The notes: generated by a model not told the origin, from the letters alone. A stretch of 64,000 nucleotides of DNA from CAZOOK01 sp964581385 (GCA_964581385.1 CAZOOK010000026.1:1-64000); one strand, 5' to 3'; counted from the first letter of the stretch, positions 44,508 through 56,197 are shown. A program made the numbers and translations.

Positions 44508-46723
44508 CTTGCTCCGTCGTTCGCCGCCGGCGCTGGCATGCCCAGACGCAATGCATTGCCGACCACCAGCAGCGACGACAGCGACATGCCGGCGGCGGCC
44601 AGCCATGGATGCAACACACCGGCCATCGCCAGCGGCAGCACGACAATGTTGTAACCCAGCGCCCAGGCAAAATTTTCGCGCATGCGCCGATTCGCTTGTC
44701 GCGCTACGTCGCGCGCCAGCCGCAAACCCGCGAGGGATTCACCGAGCAGTAGCAGGTCCGCATGTGCCTGCGTCACCGCGGCGCCGTGCGGCAGTGCGGC
44801 GGACACGTCAGCGGCGGCAAGGAACGGCGCATCGTTGAGGCCGTCGCCGACGGCGAGCACGACATGTCCTTCCCGTTGCAGCGTGCGCAATCGCGCGAGC
44901 TTGTCTGTAGGTGTCTGCCGCGTGGCATAGCGGTCGATGCCGAGGGCGGTCACCAGCGGCAGCGTCGCCGCCTCGGCATCCCCGGTCAACAGCTCGACTT
45001 CGAGACCTTCACGTTGCAGATCAGCAATAGTTTCCGCCGCTTCAGGACGCACTTCCGCCGCCAGAGCAAAGCGTGCCAGCGCCCGTGAATCGTCAGTGAG
45101 AATGATGTGAGTGCATTCGGGTTCGTCGGTATTGGCAACGGCGGCTGGAACCGGCGCTCGCTCCGCGGCGCCTAGCCAGTAGCGCCGACCTGCGACGTTG
45201 CCAATGATGCCCGCGCCTGCAATGTGATGGATATCGTTTGCAATCAATGTTGCCGGCTGTGCCGCGAAAGCCTGCGCAATTGGATGCACACCGCCTCTTT
45301 CGAGTGCGGCGGCGATGGCAAGACACTCTTCGCTGCTGCGATCAGACAGTGCCTCGACACGGCGCAGCGCGAACTGCGGGCGCGTCAGCGTTCCGGTTTT
45401 GTCCACAAGGACGGTGTCGATTTCCGGCAGCCGCGCCAGCCCCTGCGCGTTGGCGACGAGCACGCCGCGCGTGGCCAGACGCGAGGTCGCCGCCGCCCAT
45501 GCCGCCGGCACCGCCAGCGAGAGCGCGCATGGACAGCTCGCCACCATCACGGCGAGCGCGACTTCGATGGCGCGGTCGATTCCACGTGGCCACGCGAGGA
45601 TGGCGCCGATCGCGGCGCAGACCAGAACCGCAAGCACGAAATGGCCGGCGATGCGATCCGCAAACAATTGCAGTTTTGGTTTTTGTGTCTGCGCGTGGTC
45701 GAGCAGCTGTGTGATCCGCGCAAGCGTGGTGCTGACGCCGACCCGCGATGCGCGCAACAGCAGCGGTGCGTCACCGACGTACAGACTGCCGGCGAGCACC
45801 GCGTCGCCGGCGCGGCGCAGCACCGGACGCGATTCGCCGGTCAATAGTGATTCGTCGAGTTCTCCGGTCGCGTCCAGCAGAGTGCCGTCGGCGGGCAGCG
45901 ATTCACCGGGCGCGACGATGATTTCGTCGCCGACGGCGAGCGCGCCGATGGGCACGCGCTCGACCGTGTTGCCGCAGCGGCGCTGCGCAGTCAGCGCGCG
46001 GCCTCCCGCAAGCAGGCGCATGCGTTCGCCCGCGATCGCCCGCGTGCGGCTCTCGAGGAAGCGACCGACCATCAGGAACCACACGAACATCGTCGCGGTG
46101 TCGAAGTAGAGATCACCGTTGCCGCGCAGCGTGCGCACAGCGGAGGTCGCAAAGGCGACGGCGAGTGCGAGCGCGACTGGCACGTCCATGTTCAGCGCGC
46201 GCGCGCGCAGCGCCTGTGCGGCGTTTTCGAAGAATGGCCAGCCGGCCCACAGTACGCCCGGTGTGGCGATGACAAACTGTGCCCAGCGCAACAGCCGCAG
46301 AATGTCGGGATCGACATTGCTGTTGAAGTAGGTGGGCCACGCCAGCATCATGACCTGCATTGCGCAGATGGTAGCGACGCCGATGCGCGCGAGTTGCATG
46401 CGACGCGCGGCGACTGCGTTGGCGGATGTGTTTTCGTGTGCGAGGACGCGCGGCGCGAAGCCAGCGGCGTCGAGGGCATCCAGCAGGCGCGACAGTTTCG
46501 TGTTTTCCGGATTCCAGCGGAAGCTGACCGTGCCCGCGGCGAGGTTCACTCGCACGTCATCGACGGGTTCGCGGGTCAGCAGTTTCTCGACGCGAGCGAC
46601 GCAGTTCGCACAGTGCATGTTGTCGAGCGCGATCCGCGCCTCGACGCTGCCATGGCGCAGCGGACCGATCGCGTCGCGCAGGTCGTCGCGGTCGAAGACC
46701 TCCCATTCGCGTGCGGCGGCCAT
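44504..46723 (-). CDS. ccoI: Copper-translocating P-type ATPase for cbb3 assembly
   Basis: 739 residues. An HMA domain has MHCANC (residues 36-41). About eight helices include the CPC motif in SCPCALSLAVPA. P-type core: LTGESRPV, DKTGTLTRPQ (phosphorylated Asp), the HP dipeptide in GGVHPIAQ and GDGLNDAP. This FixI/CcoI (CopA2-like) class exports Cu(I) to the periplasm for the CuB site rather than for tolerance. The N-terminal Cys zinc-like pair often seen before HMA in CcoI is absent. It overlaps ccoS. Confidence 0.93.
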   Translation of the reverse strand: MAAAREWEVFDRDDLRDAIGPLRHGSVEARIALDNMHCANCVARVEKLLTREPVDDVRVNLAAGTVSFRWNPENTKLSRLLDALDAAGFAPRVLAHENTSANAVAARRMQLARIGVATICAMQVMMLAWPTYFNSNVDPDILRLLRWAQFVIATPGVLWAGWPFFENAAQALRARALNMDVPVALALAVAFATSAVRTLRGNGDLYFDTATMFVWFLMVGRFLESRTRAIAGERMRLLAGGRALTAQRRCGNTVERVPIGALAVGDEIIVAPGESLPADGTLLDATGELDESLLTGESRPVLRRAGDAVLAGSLYVGDAPLLLRASRVGVSTTLARITQLLDHAQTQKPKLQLFADRIAGHFVLAVLVCAAIGAILAWPRGIDRAIEVALAVMVASCPCALSLAVPAAWAAATSRLATRGVLVANAQGLARLPEIDTVLVDKTGTLTRPQFALRRVEALSDRSSEECLAIAAALERGGVHPIAQAFAAQPATLIANDIHHIAGAGIIGNVAGRRYWLGAAERAPVPAAVANTDEPECTHIILTDDSRALARFALAAEVRPEAAETIADLQREGLEVELLTGDAEAATLPLVTALGIDRYATRQTPTDKLARLRTLQREGHVVLAVGDGLNDAPFLAAADVSAALPHGAAVTQAHADLLLLGESLAGLRLARDVARQANRRMRENFAWALGYNIVVLPLAMAGVLHPWLAAAGMSLSSLLVVGNALRLGMPAPAANDGAR

Positions 46724-46734
46724 CAGCTTATGTG

Positions 46735-46898
46735 TCAGCCATGGCGCTGCGCGCTTGCCGGAATTTCTGGCAGTGCGGTGAATCCCTTCACATAGGCAAG
46801 ATACGCCGAGGTCGAACTGGCGATGATGGAGATTAAAGGCAACGCCACCACCAGAATCAGTTCCAGCGACAACGCGCGGCGACGGTTGGATTGCTTGT

Positions 46899-46902
<4 letters not shown>
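46735..46902 (-). CDS. Small single-helix membrane protein between ccoG and ccoI
   Basis: 55 residues, starting ATG at 46902 within the ccoG stop (ATGA) and with GGAGG 5 bases upstream, a strong translation signal. A basic start, MNKQSNRRRALS, precedes one helix (LELILVVALPLISIIASSTSAYLAYV) and a short tail, KGFTALPEIPASAQRHG. The orientation should be N-in. It occupies the place where CcoH/FixH lies in ccoGHIS operons, but is about a third of that length; it may be a reduced CcoH or a separate subunit. No database family is recognised. Annotation pipelines may miss it. Confidence 0.72.
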
Positions 46903-48310
<1,408 letters not shown>

Positions 48311-48314
<4 letters not shown>

Positions 48315-48643
48315 CGCTTTGCGCCGTCGCCCTTTTGGTCGGAAGCGGGTTTTTCAGTGTGCGGCAACGCCAGCATGGCGGCCGCGATCGCAGGGATCAG
48401 CGACAACAACCACGACACCAGAAAGGCGAACGCAAGGCGCTCGAAGCCGACTGGTGTCGTCAACCAATCTTCAGGTAACAGCATGCCTGCGGCCATCATT
48501 GCGCAGGCACCAAGAAACGCGGACCAAGCTACGGCGCTGGTACGCCGCAGCCGTGGCCGCTCGCCGAGACCGCGGCGCAATGCGGTAGCGACGATCGCTG
48601 CCGCTTCTTCGACACTATGGTGCTCATGTCCGGCGTCGCTCAT
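48311..48643 (-). CDS. Uncharacterised two-helix membrane protein in the cco operon
   Basis: 110 residues, MSDAGHEHHSVEEAAAIVAT at the N-terminus, then two helices (about 37-57 and 68-92) separated by a short polar loop, and a lysine-rich tail. His-rich residues 6-9 might touch metal, but that is speculative. Its start shares a base with the ccoP stop and its stop overlaps ccoG, so it is translated with them. I do not recognise the family. The position between ccoP and ccoG points to cbb3 assembly or stability. Confidence 0.75.
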
Positions 48644-49533
48644 CAGAGCTGTCCACTGTGCGACAGGTTATAAACGTAGGCGGCGACGACGCGGATTTCA
48701 TCCGGCGACAGCGTGTTCTGCCATGCCGGCATGGCGCCGCTGCGCCCGTTCAGGATTGTCTCGCGCACTCGTTCGCGGCTGCCGCCATAAAGCCAGATGT
48801 CGTCGGTGAGATTCGCGGAACCGAGCACCTGCATGCCCTTGCCGTCGCCACCGTGGCAAGGCGCGCAGGTCTGCGCGAACTGCTGCGTGCCGCGTTCGCG
48901 TTTCGCCGCGTCGAGCTTCGGATCCGACCAGTACGGCACGAAGTCGAGCAGGGCGTTGAGCTGATCGTCGTTGAGCGCGCTCTTGAAGGGAGGCATCACG
49001 CCGCGACGGCCGTTGGTGATGGTTTGCACGATGGTGTCGGGCTCGCCGCCGTATAGCCAATCGTCATCGGTCAGATTGGGGAAGCCGATCGCGCCTTTCG
49101 CGTCGGCGCCGTGACAGCCCGCGCAGTTGTTCATGAACACGGCATGGCCAAGCGCCAGCGCCGAAGGCTCTTTCGACAGGGCCATCAGATCCTTATCTTT
49201 CAGCCGTGCATACATCGCATCGCGCTCGGCTTCCAGCTTGGCGAAGTTATCCCGCAATTCAGAGCGCTGAGTCCAGCCGAACTGTCCGGCAAAGTTGCCG
49301 AGGCCTGGATATACCAGCAGGTAGCCGGCACTGAAGATGATCGTGATCAAGAACAGGTTGCGCCACCACAGCGGCAATGGATTGTTGTACTCGCGCAGAT
49401 CGTCGTCCCAGACGTGATCGGTGCTGTCGCCGGGCGTGCCGCGCGAGTTCGCGAACAGCAGCCACAGGCAGCCCGCCATCGTACCGACAGTGATGACGAC
49501 AACCCACCAATGCCAGAACGGGCTCAGGTTCAT
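48643..49533 (-). CDS. ccoP: cbb3-type cytochrome c oxidase subunit III (diheme)
   Basis: 296 residues from the ATG at 49533. Two N-terminal helices (about 8-27 and 57-76), the second found in longer CcoP forms, then two cytochrome c domains: CAGCHG (with downstream Met in GVMPPF) and CAPCHG (Met in GAMPAW). It passes electrons from cytochrome c to CcoO. It overlaps ccoQ by 4 bases. Confidence 0.95.
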   Translation of the reverse strand: MNLSPFWHWWVVVITVGTMAGCLWLLFANSRGTPGDSTDHVWDDDLREYNNPLPLWWRNLFLITIIFSAGYLLVYPGLGNFAGQFGWTQRSELRDNFAKLEAERDAMYARLKDKDLMALSKEPSALALGHAVFMNNCAGCHGADAKGAIGFPNLTDDDWLYGGEPDTIVQTITNGRRGVMPPFKSALNDDQLNALLDFVPYWSDPKLDAAKRERGTQQFAQTCAPCHGGDGKGMQVLGSANLTDDIWLYGGSRERVRETILNGRSGAMPAWQNTLSPDEIRVVAAYVYNLSHSGQL

Positions 49534-49736
49534 GGGTGTTCTCCGCGGCAGCAAGGAGGCAGTTCCTGGGACTGAGCCTTGTCCTGCTTGCCGATGTCTG
49601 CGTGCGTATCGCCATCGTCGCTGAGCGGCAGCCGCGAAGCTTCGTCGAAACGCTCGCGATTGCGTTGTGAATAGGCCCATACGGCAACGCCGAGGAAGCT
49701 CAACAGCGCGATGAGCGTGACGATGCCGCTGATCAT
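49530..49736 (-). CDS. ccoQ: cbb3-type oxidase small subunit CcoQ
   Basis: 68 residues. One helix ([26 protein letters not shown]) followed by RFDEASRLPL, the CcoQ hallmark, and a polar tail ending in CC. CcoQ stabilises the CcoNOP complex. It lies between ccoO and ccoP with 4-base overlaps on each side. Confidence 0.88.
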   Translation of the reverse strand: MISGIVTLIALLSFLGVAVWAYSQRNRERFDEASRLPLSDDGDTHADIGKQDKAQSQELPPCCRGEHP

Positions 49737-50365
49737 TTCATGCTCCCCACGGCTACAGGCGCCGCCGGCGGAGTCGGAAGTTTGAGTGATTGCAGGAAAG
49801 CGATCAGCGCGTCCATTTTCGTCTTGCCGGCGACGTCGGCGTCGGCACTCGCGATCTGCGCATCGGTATAGGGTACGCCGACAAGCCTCAATGCTTTCAT
49901 CATCGACGGCACTTCCCCCGGTGGGAACTGCTGGTCGGCCAGCCACGGGAAGCCCGGCATGTTCGATTCCGGTACGACATCGCGCGGATTGTTGAGATGG
50001 ATGCGCTGCCATTCGTCGCTATAGCGGCCGCCAACCCGCGCCAGATCCGGACCGGTGCGCTTGGAGCCCCACTGAAACGGGTGATCCCAGACCGACTCGC
50101 CGGCCTCGGACACAGGGCCGTAGCGCAACACTTCCTCCGCCAGCGAGCGGATCATCTGCGAATGGCAGTTGTAGCAACCCTCGCGGACATAAACATCGCG
50201 TCCCGCGGTTTCGAGCGCGGTGCGTACCTGCATGCCGGGCATCGGTTTGGTTGCGGATGCATCGTTCATCAGTGGAATGATTTCGACCAGGCCGCCGAAG
50301 CTGATCGCGGCGACAGTCAACACCGCCATCAAGCCAATGTTTTTCTCGATGGTTTCGTGGTTCAT
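49733..50365 (-). CDS. ccoO: cbb3-type oxidase subunit II (monoheme)
   Basis: 210 residues from the ATG at 50365. One N-terminal helix (about 9-31) is followed by a cytochrome c domain with the heme motif [35 protein letters not shown] supplies the Met ligand. It receives electrons from CcoP and passes them to CcoN. It overlaps the ccoN stop by ATGA. Confidence 0.95.
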   Translation of the reverse strand: MNHETIEKNIGLMAVLTVAAISFGGLVEIIPLMNDASATKPMPGMQVRTALETAGRDVYVREGCYNCHSQMIRSLAEEVLRYGPVSEAGESVWDHPFQWGSKRTGPDLARVGGRYSDEWQRIHLNNPRDVVPESNMPGFPWLADQQFPPGEVPSMMKALRLVGVPYTDAQIASADADVAGKTKMDALIAFLQSLKLPTPPAAPVAVGSMK

Positions 50366-51801
50366 GCGCGCGCCTCCGCAATGTTGATTGCAGGTTGCGG
50401 ACGCGGTGTGGCGATGGTCTTCCACACGTTCCAGGCCATCACCAGCATCCCCGAGAAATAGACCAGTCCTCCGGCCAGGCGCAACGCGTAGAACGGATAG
50501 GTCGCTTTCAGCGATTCGATAAAGCTGTAGGTCAAGGTTCCGTCCGGGTTTGTCGCGCGCCACATCAGACCCTGCATGACGCCGGCGATCCACATCGCGG
50601 TGATGTACATAACCACGCCAACAGTGGCGAGCCAGAAGTGCAGATTGATCGCGGGAATGCTGTACATCTGCGGGCGGTTGTAGAGACGCGGAATGAGTGC
50701 GTACATCGAGCCGATGGAAATCATACCGACCCAGCCCAGCGCGCCGGCGTGCACGTGGCCGATGGTCCAGTCGGTGTAGTGCGACAACGCATTGACGGTC
50801 TTGATCGACATCATCGGACCTTCGAAGGTCGCCATGCCGTAGAACGACAGCGAGACGATCATGAACTTCAGGATCGGATCCTCGCGCAACTTATACCAAG
50901 CGCCCGACAGCGTCATGACGCCGTTGATCATGCCGCCCCAACTCGGCGCCAGCAGAATCAGTGAGAACACCATGCCGAGCGACTGCACCCAGTCCGGCAG
51001 GGCTGTGTAATGCAAATGATGCGGACCTGCCCACATGTACACCGCGATCAACGACCAGAAGTGCACGATTGAAAGGCGATACGAATAGATCGGACGCCCC
51101 GCTTGCTTCGGCACGAAGTAATACATCATGCCGAGGAAGCCGGCAGTGAGGAAAAAGCCGACCGCGTTGTGGCCATACCACCATTGCACCATCGCGTCGG
51201 TGGCACCACCGTAAGCGGAATACGATTTCCACAGGCTGATGGGAATCGCAGCGCTGTTGACGATGTGCAGCACCGCGACCGTGAGGATGAAGCTGCCATA
51301 GAACCAGTTCGCGACGTAAATGTGCGACACCTTGCGCTTGACGATGGTGCCGAAGAAGACGATCGCGTAAGACACCCACACGATCGCGATCAAAATATCG
51401 ATCGGCCATTCCAGTTCGGCGTATTCCTTGCCCTGAGTGATGCCCAGCGGAAGCGTAATGGCGGCCGCGACGATGACTGCCTGCCAACCCCAGAATGTGA
51501 AGTTCGCAAGTGCCGGCAGGAACAGCGGTGCGCGGCAGGTACGTTGTACGCACCAGTAGCTGGTCGCGAACAACGCGCAGCCGCCGAACGCGAAAATCAC
51601 TGCGTTCGTGTGCAACGGTCGCAAACGGCTATAGGTAATGTAGGGAATGTCGAAATTCAGCTGCGGCCACAATAATTCCGCCGCAATCCATATGCCGACG
51701 AGCATGCCGACAATGCCCCAGACGACCGTCATCACGGCAAAGCCGCGGATGGCGTAATCGTCATAAGCAATTGGTTGAGATGCCTGATCTGTGGCTGTCA
51801 T
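50362..51801 (-). CDS. ccoN: cbb3-type cytochrome c oxidase catalytic subunit
   Basis: 479 residues, twelve helices. Heme-copper core: [20 protein letters not shown] (low-spin heme His), [25 protein letters not shown] (CuB His with the cbb3-specific Tyr), [15 protein letters not shown] (CuB His pair) and [14 protein letters not shown] (heme His pair). It reduces O2 to water with high affinity and pumps protons. It leads the operon and has an exact FNR box 64-77 bases upstream of its ATG. Confidence 0.97.
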   Translation of the reverse strand: MTATDQASQPIAYDDYAIRGFAVMTVVWGIVGMLVGIWIAAELLWPQLNFDIPYITYSRLRPLHTNAVIFAFGGCALFATSYWCVQRTCRAPLFLPALANFTFWGWQAVIVAAAITLPLGITQGKEYAELEWPIDILIAIVWVSYAIVFFGTIVKRKVSHIYVANWFYGSFILTVAVLHIVNSAAIPISLWKSYSAYGGATDAMVQWWYGHNAVGFFLTAGFLGMMYYFVPKQAGRPIYSYRLSIVHFWSLIAVYMWAGPHHLHYTALPDWVQSLGMVFSLILLAPSWGGMINGVMTLSGAWYKLREDPILKFMIVSLSFYGMATFEGPMMSIKTVNALSHYTDWTIGHVHAGALGWVGMISIGSMYALIPRLYNRPQMYSIPAINLHFWLATVGVVMYITAMWIAGVMQGLMWRATNPDGTLTYSFIESLKATYPFYALRLAGGLVYFSGMLVMAWNVWKTIATPRPQPAINIAEARA

Positions 51802-51864
51802 GCGCCCTTCTCCCGTGAACCCTGGGACTCCCTGGCATTTTCGGCGTCATCCCGTGCAAACTTA

Positions 51865-51878
51865 TTGATCTGGATCAA
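51865..51878 (-). promoter_or_regulatory. FNR/Anr box upstream of ccoN
   Basis: TTGAT-CTGG-ATCAA is an exact match to the FNR consensus TTGAT-N4-ATCAA. Its centre is about 70 bases upstream of the ccoN ATG, which would place it near -41.5 of a promoter with a ~30-base leader. It also lies 81 bases from the divergent rmuC start. Confidence 0.88.
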
Positions 51879-51958
51879 GTAGGGCCGAAGATCCTATTGA
51901 ATCACAATATCCAAAAAGTAGTCGGCGCTCCTGCACGGCAACGCGATAACATCCGCGA

Positions 51959-53407
51959 ATGACACTTGTATTAATCACTGGACTGGCGTTTGCCGGCGCC
52001 CTTGCGGCCATTGTCGCGGCCTGGGCCGCGCTTGGTTTGCGCACGAAAATCGATACCGGGGCCGCCAGCGCCGACAGGATAGAAAGAGTTCTGCGTGACG
52101 AAATCGCACAGTCGCGTCGCGAGTATTCCGAACTGGCGGGCCGCCAGCGCCAGGAACTGAGCGCATCGTTGACACAATTCGGCCAGACACTGGCTACGCA
52201 GAACGACACGCTCGGTAAACTGCTTGCCGCCCAGCTCGAAGCCTTCGCACAGCGCCTCGATGCGGCGACGCGACTCATCGATGAGCGCATGCAGGCCATG
52301 CTCGCCGACGCGCGCGGCGGCCGCAGTGAATCCGCTCAGGCGCTGCAACAGTTCGGCGACACACTGGTGCGCCAGCTGAGCGTGCTGACAGAGGCGCAAG
52401 CGCAACGCATGCTGGAACTGCGCGGCAGCGTGGAGACCCGGCTGCGCGAATTGCAGACCGATAACGCCGCCAAGCTCGAAGAAATGCGTCGTACCGTCGA
52501 TGAGAAGCTGCATGCGACGCTCGAACAACGGCTTGGCGAGTCGTTCAAACTGGTTAGTGACCGGTTGGAGCAGGTGCATCGCGGGCTCGGTGAAATGCAG
52601 ACGCTGGCGGCCGGCGTCGGTGATCTCAACCGCATGCTCACCGGCGTGAAGACGCGCGGCATCTGGGGCGAAGTCCAGCTCGGCAATCTGCTCGAACAGG
52701 TACTGACGCCGCAGCAATATGAGCAGAACGTGGCGACGCGGCGCGGTAGCAGCGAGCGCGTCGAATATGCGATCCGTCTACCCGGTCGCGATAGCGATGG
52801 CGGCACCGTCTGGCTGCCGATCGACGCCAAGTTTCCGCGTGAGGATTATGAGCGCCTGTTGGATGCACAAGAGCGTGCCGACGCCGCTGGTGTCGAGGAA
52901 GCGGGGCGGCAATTGGAGACGCGCATCAAGCTCGAAGCGCGCAGCATCCGCGATAAATATCTCGATCCGCCGCAGACCACCGACTTCGCAATCATGTTCC
53001 TGCCGACTGAAGGACTCTACGCCGAAGTGCTGCGCCGTCCCGGTCTCGGCGAGCTGCTGCAGCGCGAGTATCGCGTGACCGTTGCTGGACCGACCACGCT
53101 CACCGCGGTGCTGAACAGCCTGCAGATGGGTTTCCGCACGCTGGCAATCGAAAAGCGTTCCAGCGAAGTGTGGACCGTGCTCGGTGCGGTGAAGACAGAG
53201 TTCGGAAAATTCGGCGACATACTCGCCAAGACCAAAAAGAAACTTGAGGAAGCGACGAACACCATCGGCAACGCCGAGACGCGTACGCGCGCGATCGAAC
53301 GCAAGCTGCGCGGCGTCGAGGCATTGCCAGCGGAGCAGGCGCAGCCGGTATTTGGCGATGCTGGCGCGGAGCCGGATATCGACGAAAACGGCGATCAGCC
53401 CGGCTGA
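51959..53407 (+). CDS. rmuC: DNA recombination protein RmuC
   Basis: 482 residues. One N-terminal helix (MTLVLITGLAFAGALAAIVAAWAAL) is followed by a coiled coil (about 40-220, many Q, E, R and L). A nuclease-like domain follows: RGIWGEVQLGNLLEQVLTPQQY, LPIDAKFPREDYERL and AIMFLPTEGLYAEVLRRPGL. RmuC limits rearrangements at inverted repeats. It diverges from ccoN and overlaps tatD by 13 bases tail to tail. Confidence 0.95.
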   Translation: MTLVLITGLAFAGALAAIVAAWAALGLRTKIDTGAASADRIERVLRDEIAQSRREYSELAGRQRQELSASLTQFGQTLATQNDTLGKLLAAQLEAFAQRLDAATRLIDERMQAMLADARGGRSESAQALQQFGDTLVRQLSVLTEAQAQRMLELRGSVETRLRELQTDNAAKLEEMRRTVDEKLHATLEQRLGESFKLVSDRLEQVHRGLGEMQTLAAGVGDLNRMLTGVKTRGIWGEVQLGNLLEQVLTPQQYEQNVATRRGSSERVEYAIRLPGRDSDGGTVWLPIDAKFPREDYERLLDAQERADAAGVEEAGRQLETRIKLEARSIRDKYLDPPQTTDFAIMFLPTEGLYAEVLRRPGLGELLQREYRVTVAGPTTLTAVLNSLQMGFRTLAIEKRSSEVWTVLGAVKTEFGKFGDILAKTKKKLEEATNTIGNAETRTRAIERKLRGVEALPAEQAQPVFGDAGAEPDIDENGDQPG

Positions 53408-54192
53408 GGTTGCGGCAGGCGGAAAAATCGCCGCGCATTTGCAGTCGTTACGGTGGCCAGCGTCTTCTCGTCGTCACCACGCGCCGCTGCGATACTGCGC
53501 AGCACCCAGGGCAGGAATGCGGGCTCGTTGCGGCGATGGCTCGGATGCGGTTTGACCGTGCGCGGCAGCAGATAAGGCGCGTCGGTCTCGATCAGCAGGC
53601 GCTCCGCCGGAATGCGTTTGACTGCGTCGAACAGATGCTTGCCGCGGCGCTCGTCGCAAATCCAACCGGTGATGCCGATGTAGCAGTCGAGCGCGATATA
53701 GTCATCGAGCGCCGCCGCGGTATCGGTGAAGCAGTGCACGACGCAGTCTGCGAGTGCGCGGCGGTAATCGCGCAGAATCGCGACAAAATCAGTGTGGGCG
53801 TCGCGCTGGTGGAGGAATGCAGGTTTTTCTGACTGGACTGCCAGTCCCAGCTGCGCGATGAATGCGCGCCGCTGCGCATCGCGCGGCGACAGATCGCGGA
53901 AGTAGTCGAGCCCGCATTCGCCGACGGCGGCGACTTCCGCCTCTTGTGCCAGCTGTGCGACTTGGGATGCATGTGTTTCATCCCACTCCATCGCGTGATG
54001 TGGATGCAATCCCGCAGTCGCGTACAACCGGCCTGGATGCGCGCGCGCCAGTTGCAGCGCCTTCTCGTTGCTGACGTAATTCGATCCAGTGACGACGATG
54101 GCTTCAATGCCGGCGTCCCAGGCGCGCTTCAGCACCGCGTCGCGGTCGGCATCGAAGTTGTCGTGCGCGAGATTGGCGCCGATATCGATCAT
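53395..54192 (-). CDS. tatD: TatD-family metal-dependent deoxyribonuclease
   Basis: 265 residues, MIDIGANLAHDNF at the start. TIM-barrel metal ligands are present: AGLHPHHA, VGECGLDYFR (Glu), FLHQRDAH (His), VVHCFT (His) and LIETDAPYL (Asp). In the first motif IGANLAH the usual I-D-x-H-x-H pattern is replaced by D3-x-N-x-A-H, as in TatD itself. TatD removes damaged 3' DNA ends. Confidence 0.92.
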   Translation of the reverse strand: MIDIGANLAHDNFDADRDAVLKRAWDAGIEAIVVTGSNYVSNEKALQLARAHPGRLYATAGLHPHHAMEWDETHASQVAQLAQEAEVAAVGECGLDYFRDLSPRDAQRRAFIAQLGLAVQSEKPAFLHQRDAHTDFVAILRDYRRALADCVVHCFTDTAAALDDYIALDCYIGITGWICDERRGKHLFDAVKRIPAERLLIETDAPYLLPRTVKPHPSHRRNEPAFLPWVLRSIAAARGDDEKTLATVTTANARRFFRLPQPQPG

Positions 54193-54225
54193 CGGGGTGA
54201 CCTTAATTTACTCGTGCGTTTCAGT

Positions 54226-56037
54226 TCAGTTTTGCGCGGCGTTGGCTTGTGCACTGGCAAAACAATCATGGCGCCAGATCAAGCGCTGTTCGGGTTGCGG
54301 GGTGTAGCCGGCAGGTGCCGCCGCTTCGAGCAGATAAACGATCCGGAATGTTTTCAGAGTTTCCGCTGGTAGATGCGACGCGTTCCATGAACGGCACAAC
54401 CAGTCCGCGTAATACGGCCGGCTCGACTGAAAACGCGGGCTCGCAAGCCGTTCGAGATAGGTTTCCCAGCGCATGTTAGGGAATTCAGCGGCGAGGTCCG
54501 CGGGTTTCGCGTAGCTGACAGTGTCGCGCCGTGGGTGCAGCAGATCGAATTCGCGGCCGTTCGTGAGTTCGGCAGGCAGCACATACCAGCCGTCCTGCGG
54601 CGCCGGAAACAATGCGGACAAGTCCCACGACTGATCCAGTCGCAGCAGCCGCAGCGGTGGTGTCAGGGCCCTCGAGATCGCACCCGGCAGTGCGCCAGCG
54701 GTGCCGAGATTCCAGGACAGCGACATGAGCAGAATCAGACCTGCAAAGCACTGCGCCATCCTTCCCGTAGCGAACCGGCGGTGATGCGATGTGAGCGGCG
54801 GCAACACGGCGGCGGTGAATGCGCTGCGGTGACGCACGGCGAAGTCGTAGACAGCGTTGCCCGGCCTTACCGCCCACACGCCGGATAGCAGATAGCCGAG
54901 CGGCCACAGCAGGGGCGAACGTTTCAGCAGAACGACCAGCGCCGGCCATTTCAGATAGGCGTGATCATCGCGATCGATGACGACCCAGGAATGGTTGGTC
55001 AGCATCAGTGTATTGGCGCGCGCGTTGTCCTGCGCCGCCGCGATTTCCATCTCCGGCAGGATCAGGAACGTGCGCAGCAAACGCGCGCAGCGCGCACAGG
55101 CTTCGCAGTCGCGATCGTGGAAGATGCGCAGCACGGCGGATTGAGGCTGCCGCCGGCCGCGAGCGAAGGCGTCCCATACCCAGTTGCCGGCAAGCGCCGT
55201 CAGCCCCGCGATGCCGAACCACGGCAATGGACCGAGGTTCCACAACAGGATTGCAGCGACCTGCATCAGCAGCAAGGCCAGTATCGCCACGAATCGCAGC
55301 CACGCGTTCAGTACCGGCGACAAGGCGAGCAGTGGTGCCAGCAGCCCGATCAGGAAGGCACAGCGGGCGAGCGCTGCGGCCAGCACCGGCGCATCGCGCA
55401 GACGGGCGCCGAGAGCGGTCGCATAGCCATCGAGATGAACGGCCTGGCCGCCGTCGACGCCATTCGCGGACCACTGCTGCCGATGCAGCAGCAGCGCACC
55501 GAAGAAGAAGACGGAAAGGGTCTGCAGCAGCAGTCCCGCCGAAGCCCAGGAGCGATGATGCGTGTCCTGCGGCGGATGTTCTGTGAATGCGCTGTCGACA
55601 CTCCAGCGGGCGCCCAAGGGCAGAAACAGACCCCAGAACAATAAGCCGGTCAGGAGGGTATCGCCTCCGAGCACGATCAGCGGATTGCGGTTGAGCAGCG
55701 AAGCATGCAGTACGAAGCAGCCCAGGCCGGCAAGTCGCGTGCGCCAGCCGATGAACAGCGCCAGCGCGGCCAGCATTTCCGCTGCCAGCATCGCCGCTGC
55801 GAACCAGCCTTCGCCATTGGCGAGATGCACACTGATGCGCCACGGGCCGTTGATGGTCAGCAGCCAAGCGCGCGGTAGCACGCCGATGTCGCTATAAAAA
55901 GCGCGTAGATCGGCAGTGCGATGGCATAGCTCGATGAGTAGTCCGCCGCCGAGCAGGGCGCGCAACAGGGCGAGCGAGCGCACATCGACGCTGAAGGACC
56001 GGTCAAGAACGCGCTGTACGGGAGCGGGAAGTGGCAT
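54226..56037 (-). CDS. HTTM-domain membrane protein with a DCC thiol domain
   Basis: 603 residues. The N-terminal ~290 residues contain about seven helices with the HTTM features RSLALLRALLGGGLLIELCHR and LLHRQQWSANGVDGGQAVHL, related to vitamin K gamma-carboxylase membrane domains. A DCC/DUF393-like domain follows, with the redox-like FHDRDCEACARCARLLR. A further helix and a soluble C-terminus end it. HTTM-DCC fusions are widespread and uncharacterised; the cysteines suggest disulfide chemistry. Start chosen at 56037. Confidence 0.72.
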   Translation of the reverse strand: MPLPAPVQRVLDRSFSVDVRSLALLRALLGGGLLIELCHRTADLRAFYSDIGVLPRAWLLTINGPWRISVHLANGEGWFAAAMLAAEMLAALALFIGWRTRLAGLGCFVLHASLLNRNPLIVLGGDTLLTGLLFWGLFLPLGARWSVDSAFTEHPPQDTHHRSWASAGLLLQTLSVFFFGALLLHRQQWSANGVDGGQAVHLDGYATALGARLRDAPVLAAALARCAFLIGLLAPLLALSPVLNAWLRFVAILALLLMQVAAILLWNLGPLPWFGIAGLTALAGNWVWDAFARGRRQPQSAVLRIFHDRDCEACARCARLLRTFLILPEMEIAAAQDNARANTLMLTNHSWVVIDRDDHAYLKWPALVVLLKRSPLLWPLGYLLSGVWAVRPGNAVYDFAVRHRSAFTAAVLPPLTSHHRRFATGRMAQCFAGLILLMSLSWNLGTAGALPGAISRALTPPLRLLRLDQSWDLSALFPAPQDGWYVLPAELTNGREFDLLHPRRDTVSYAKPADLAAEFPNMRWETYLERLASPRFQSSRPYYADWLCRSWNASHLPAETLKTFRIVYLLEAAAPAGYTPQPEQRLIWRHDCFASAQANAAQN

Positions 56038-56197
56038 GCGGACTATTGTTCTCGATTTCGGTGTCGGCAGACAGGGGGTTAGGCTGCGTTAACAATTATC
56101 CAGTCGCTGCGATCAGGGAATTGCTCGTAAACCCCGCCCCCTCTGGCGGCGGCGTCTTGGTTACAAATAGTGCCCGCTCCGTCGATAATCCCGCCTT

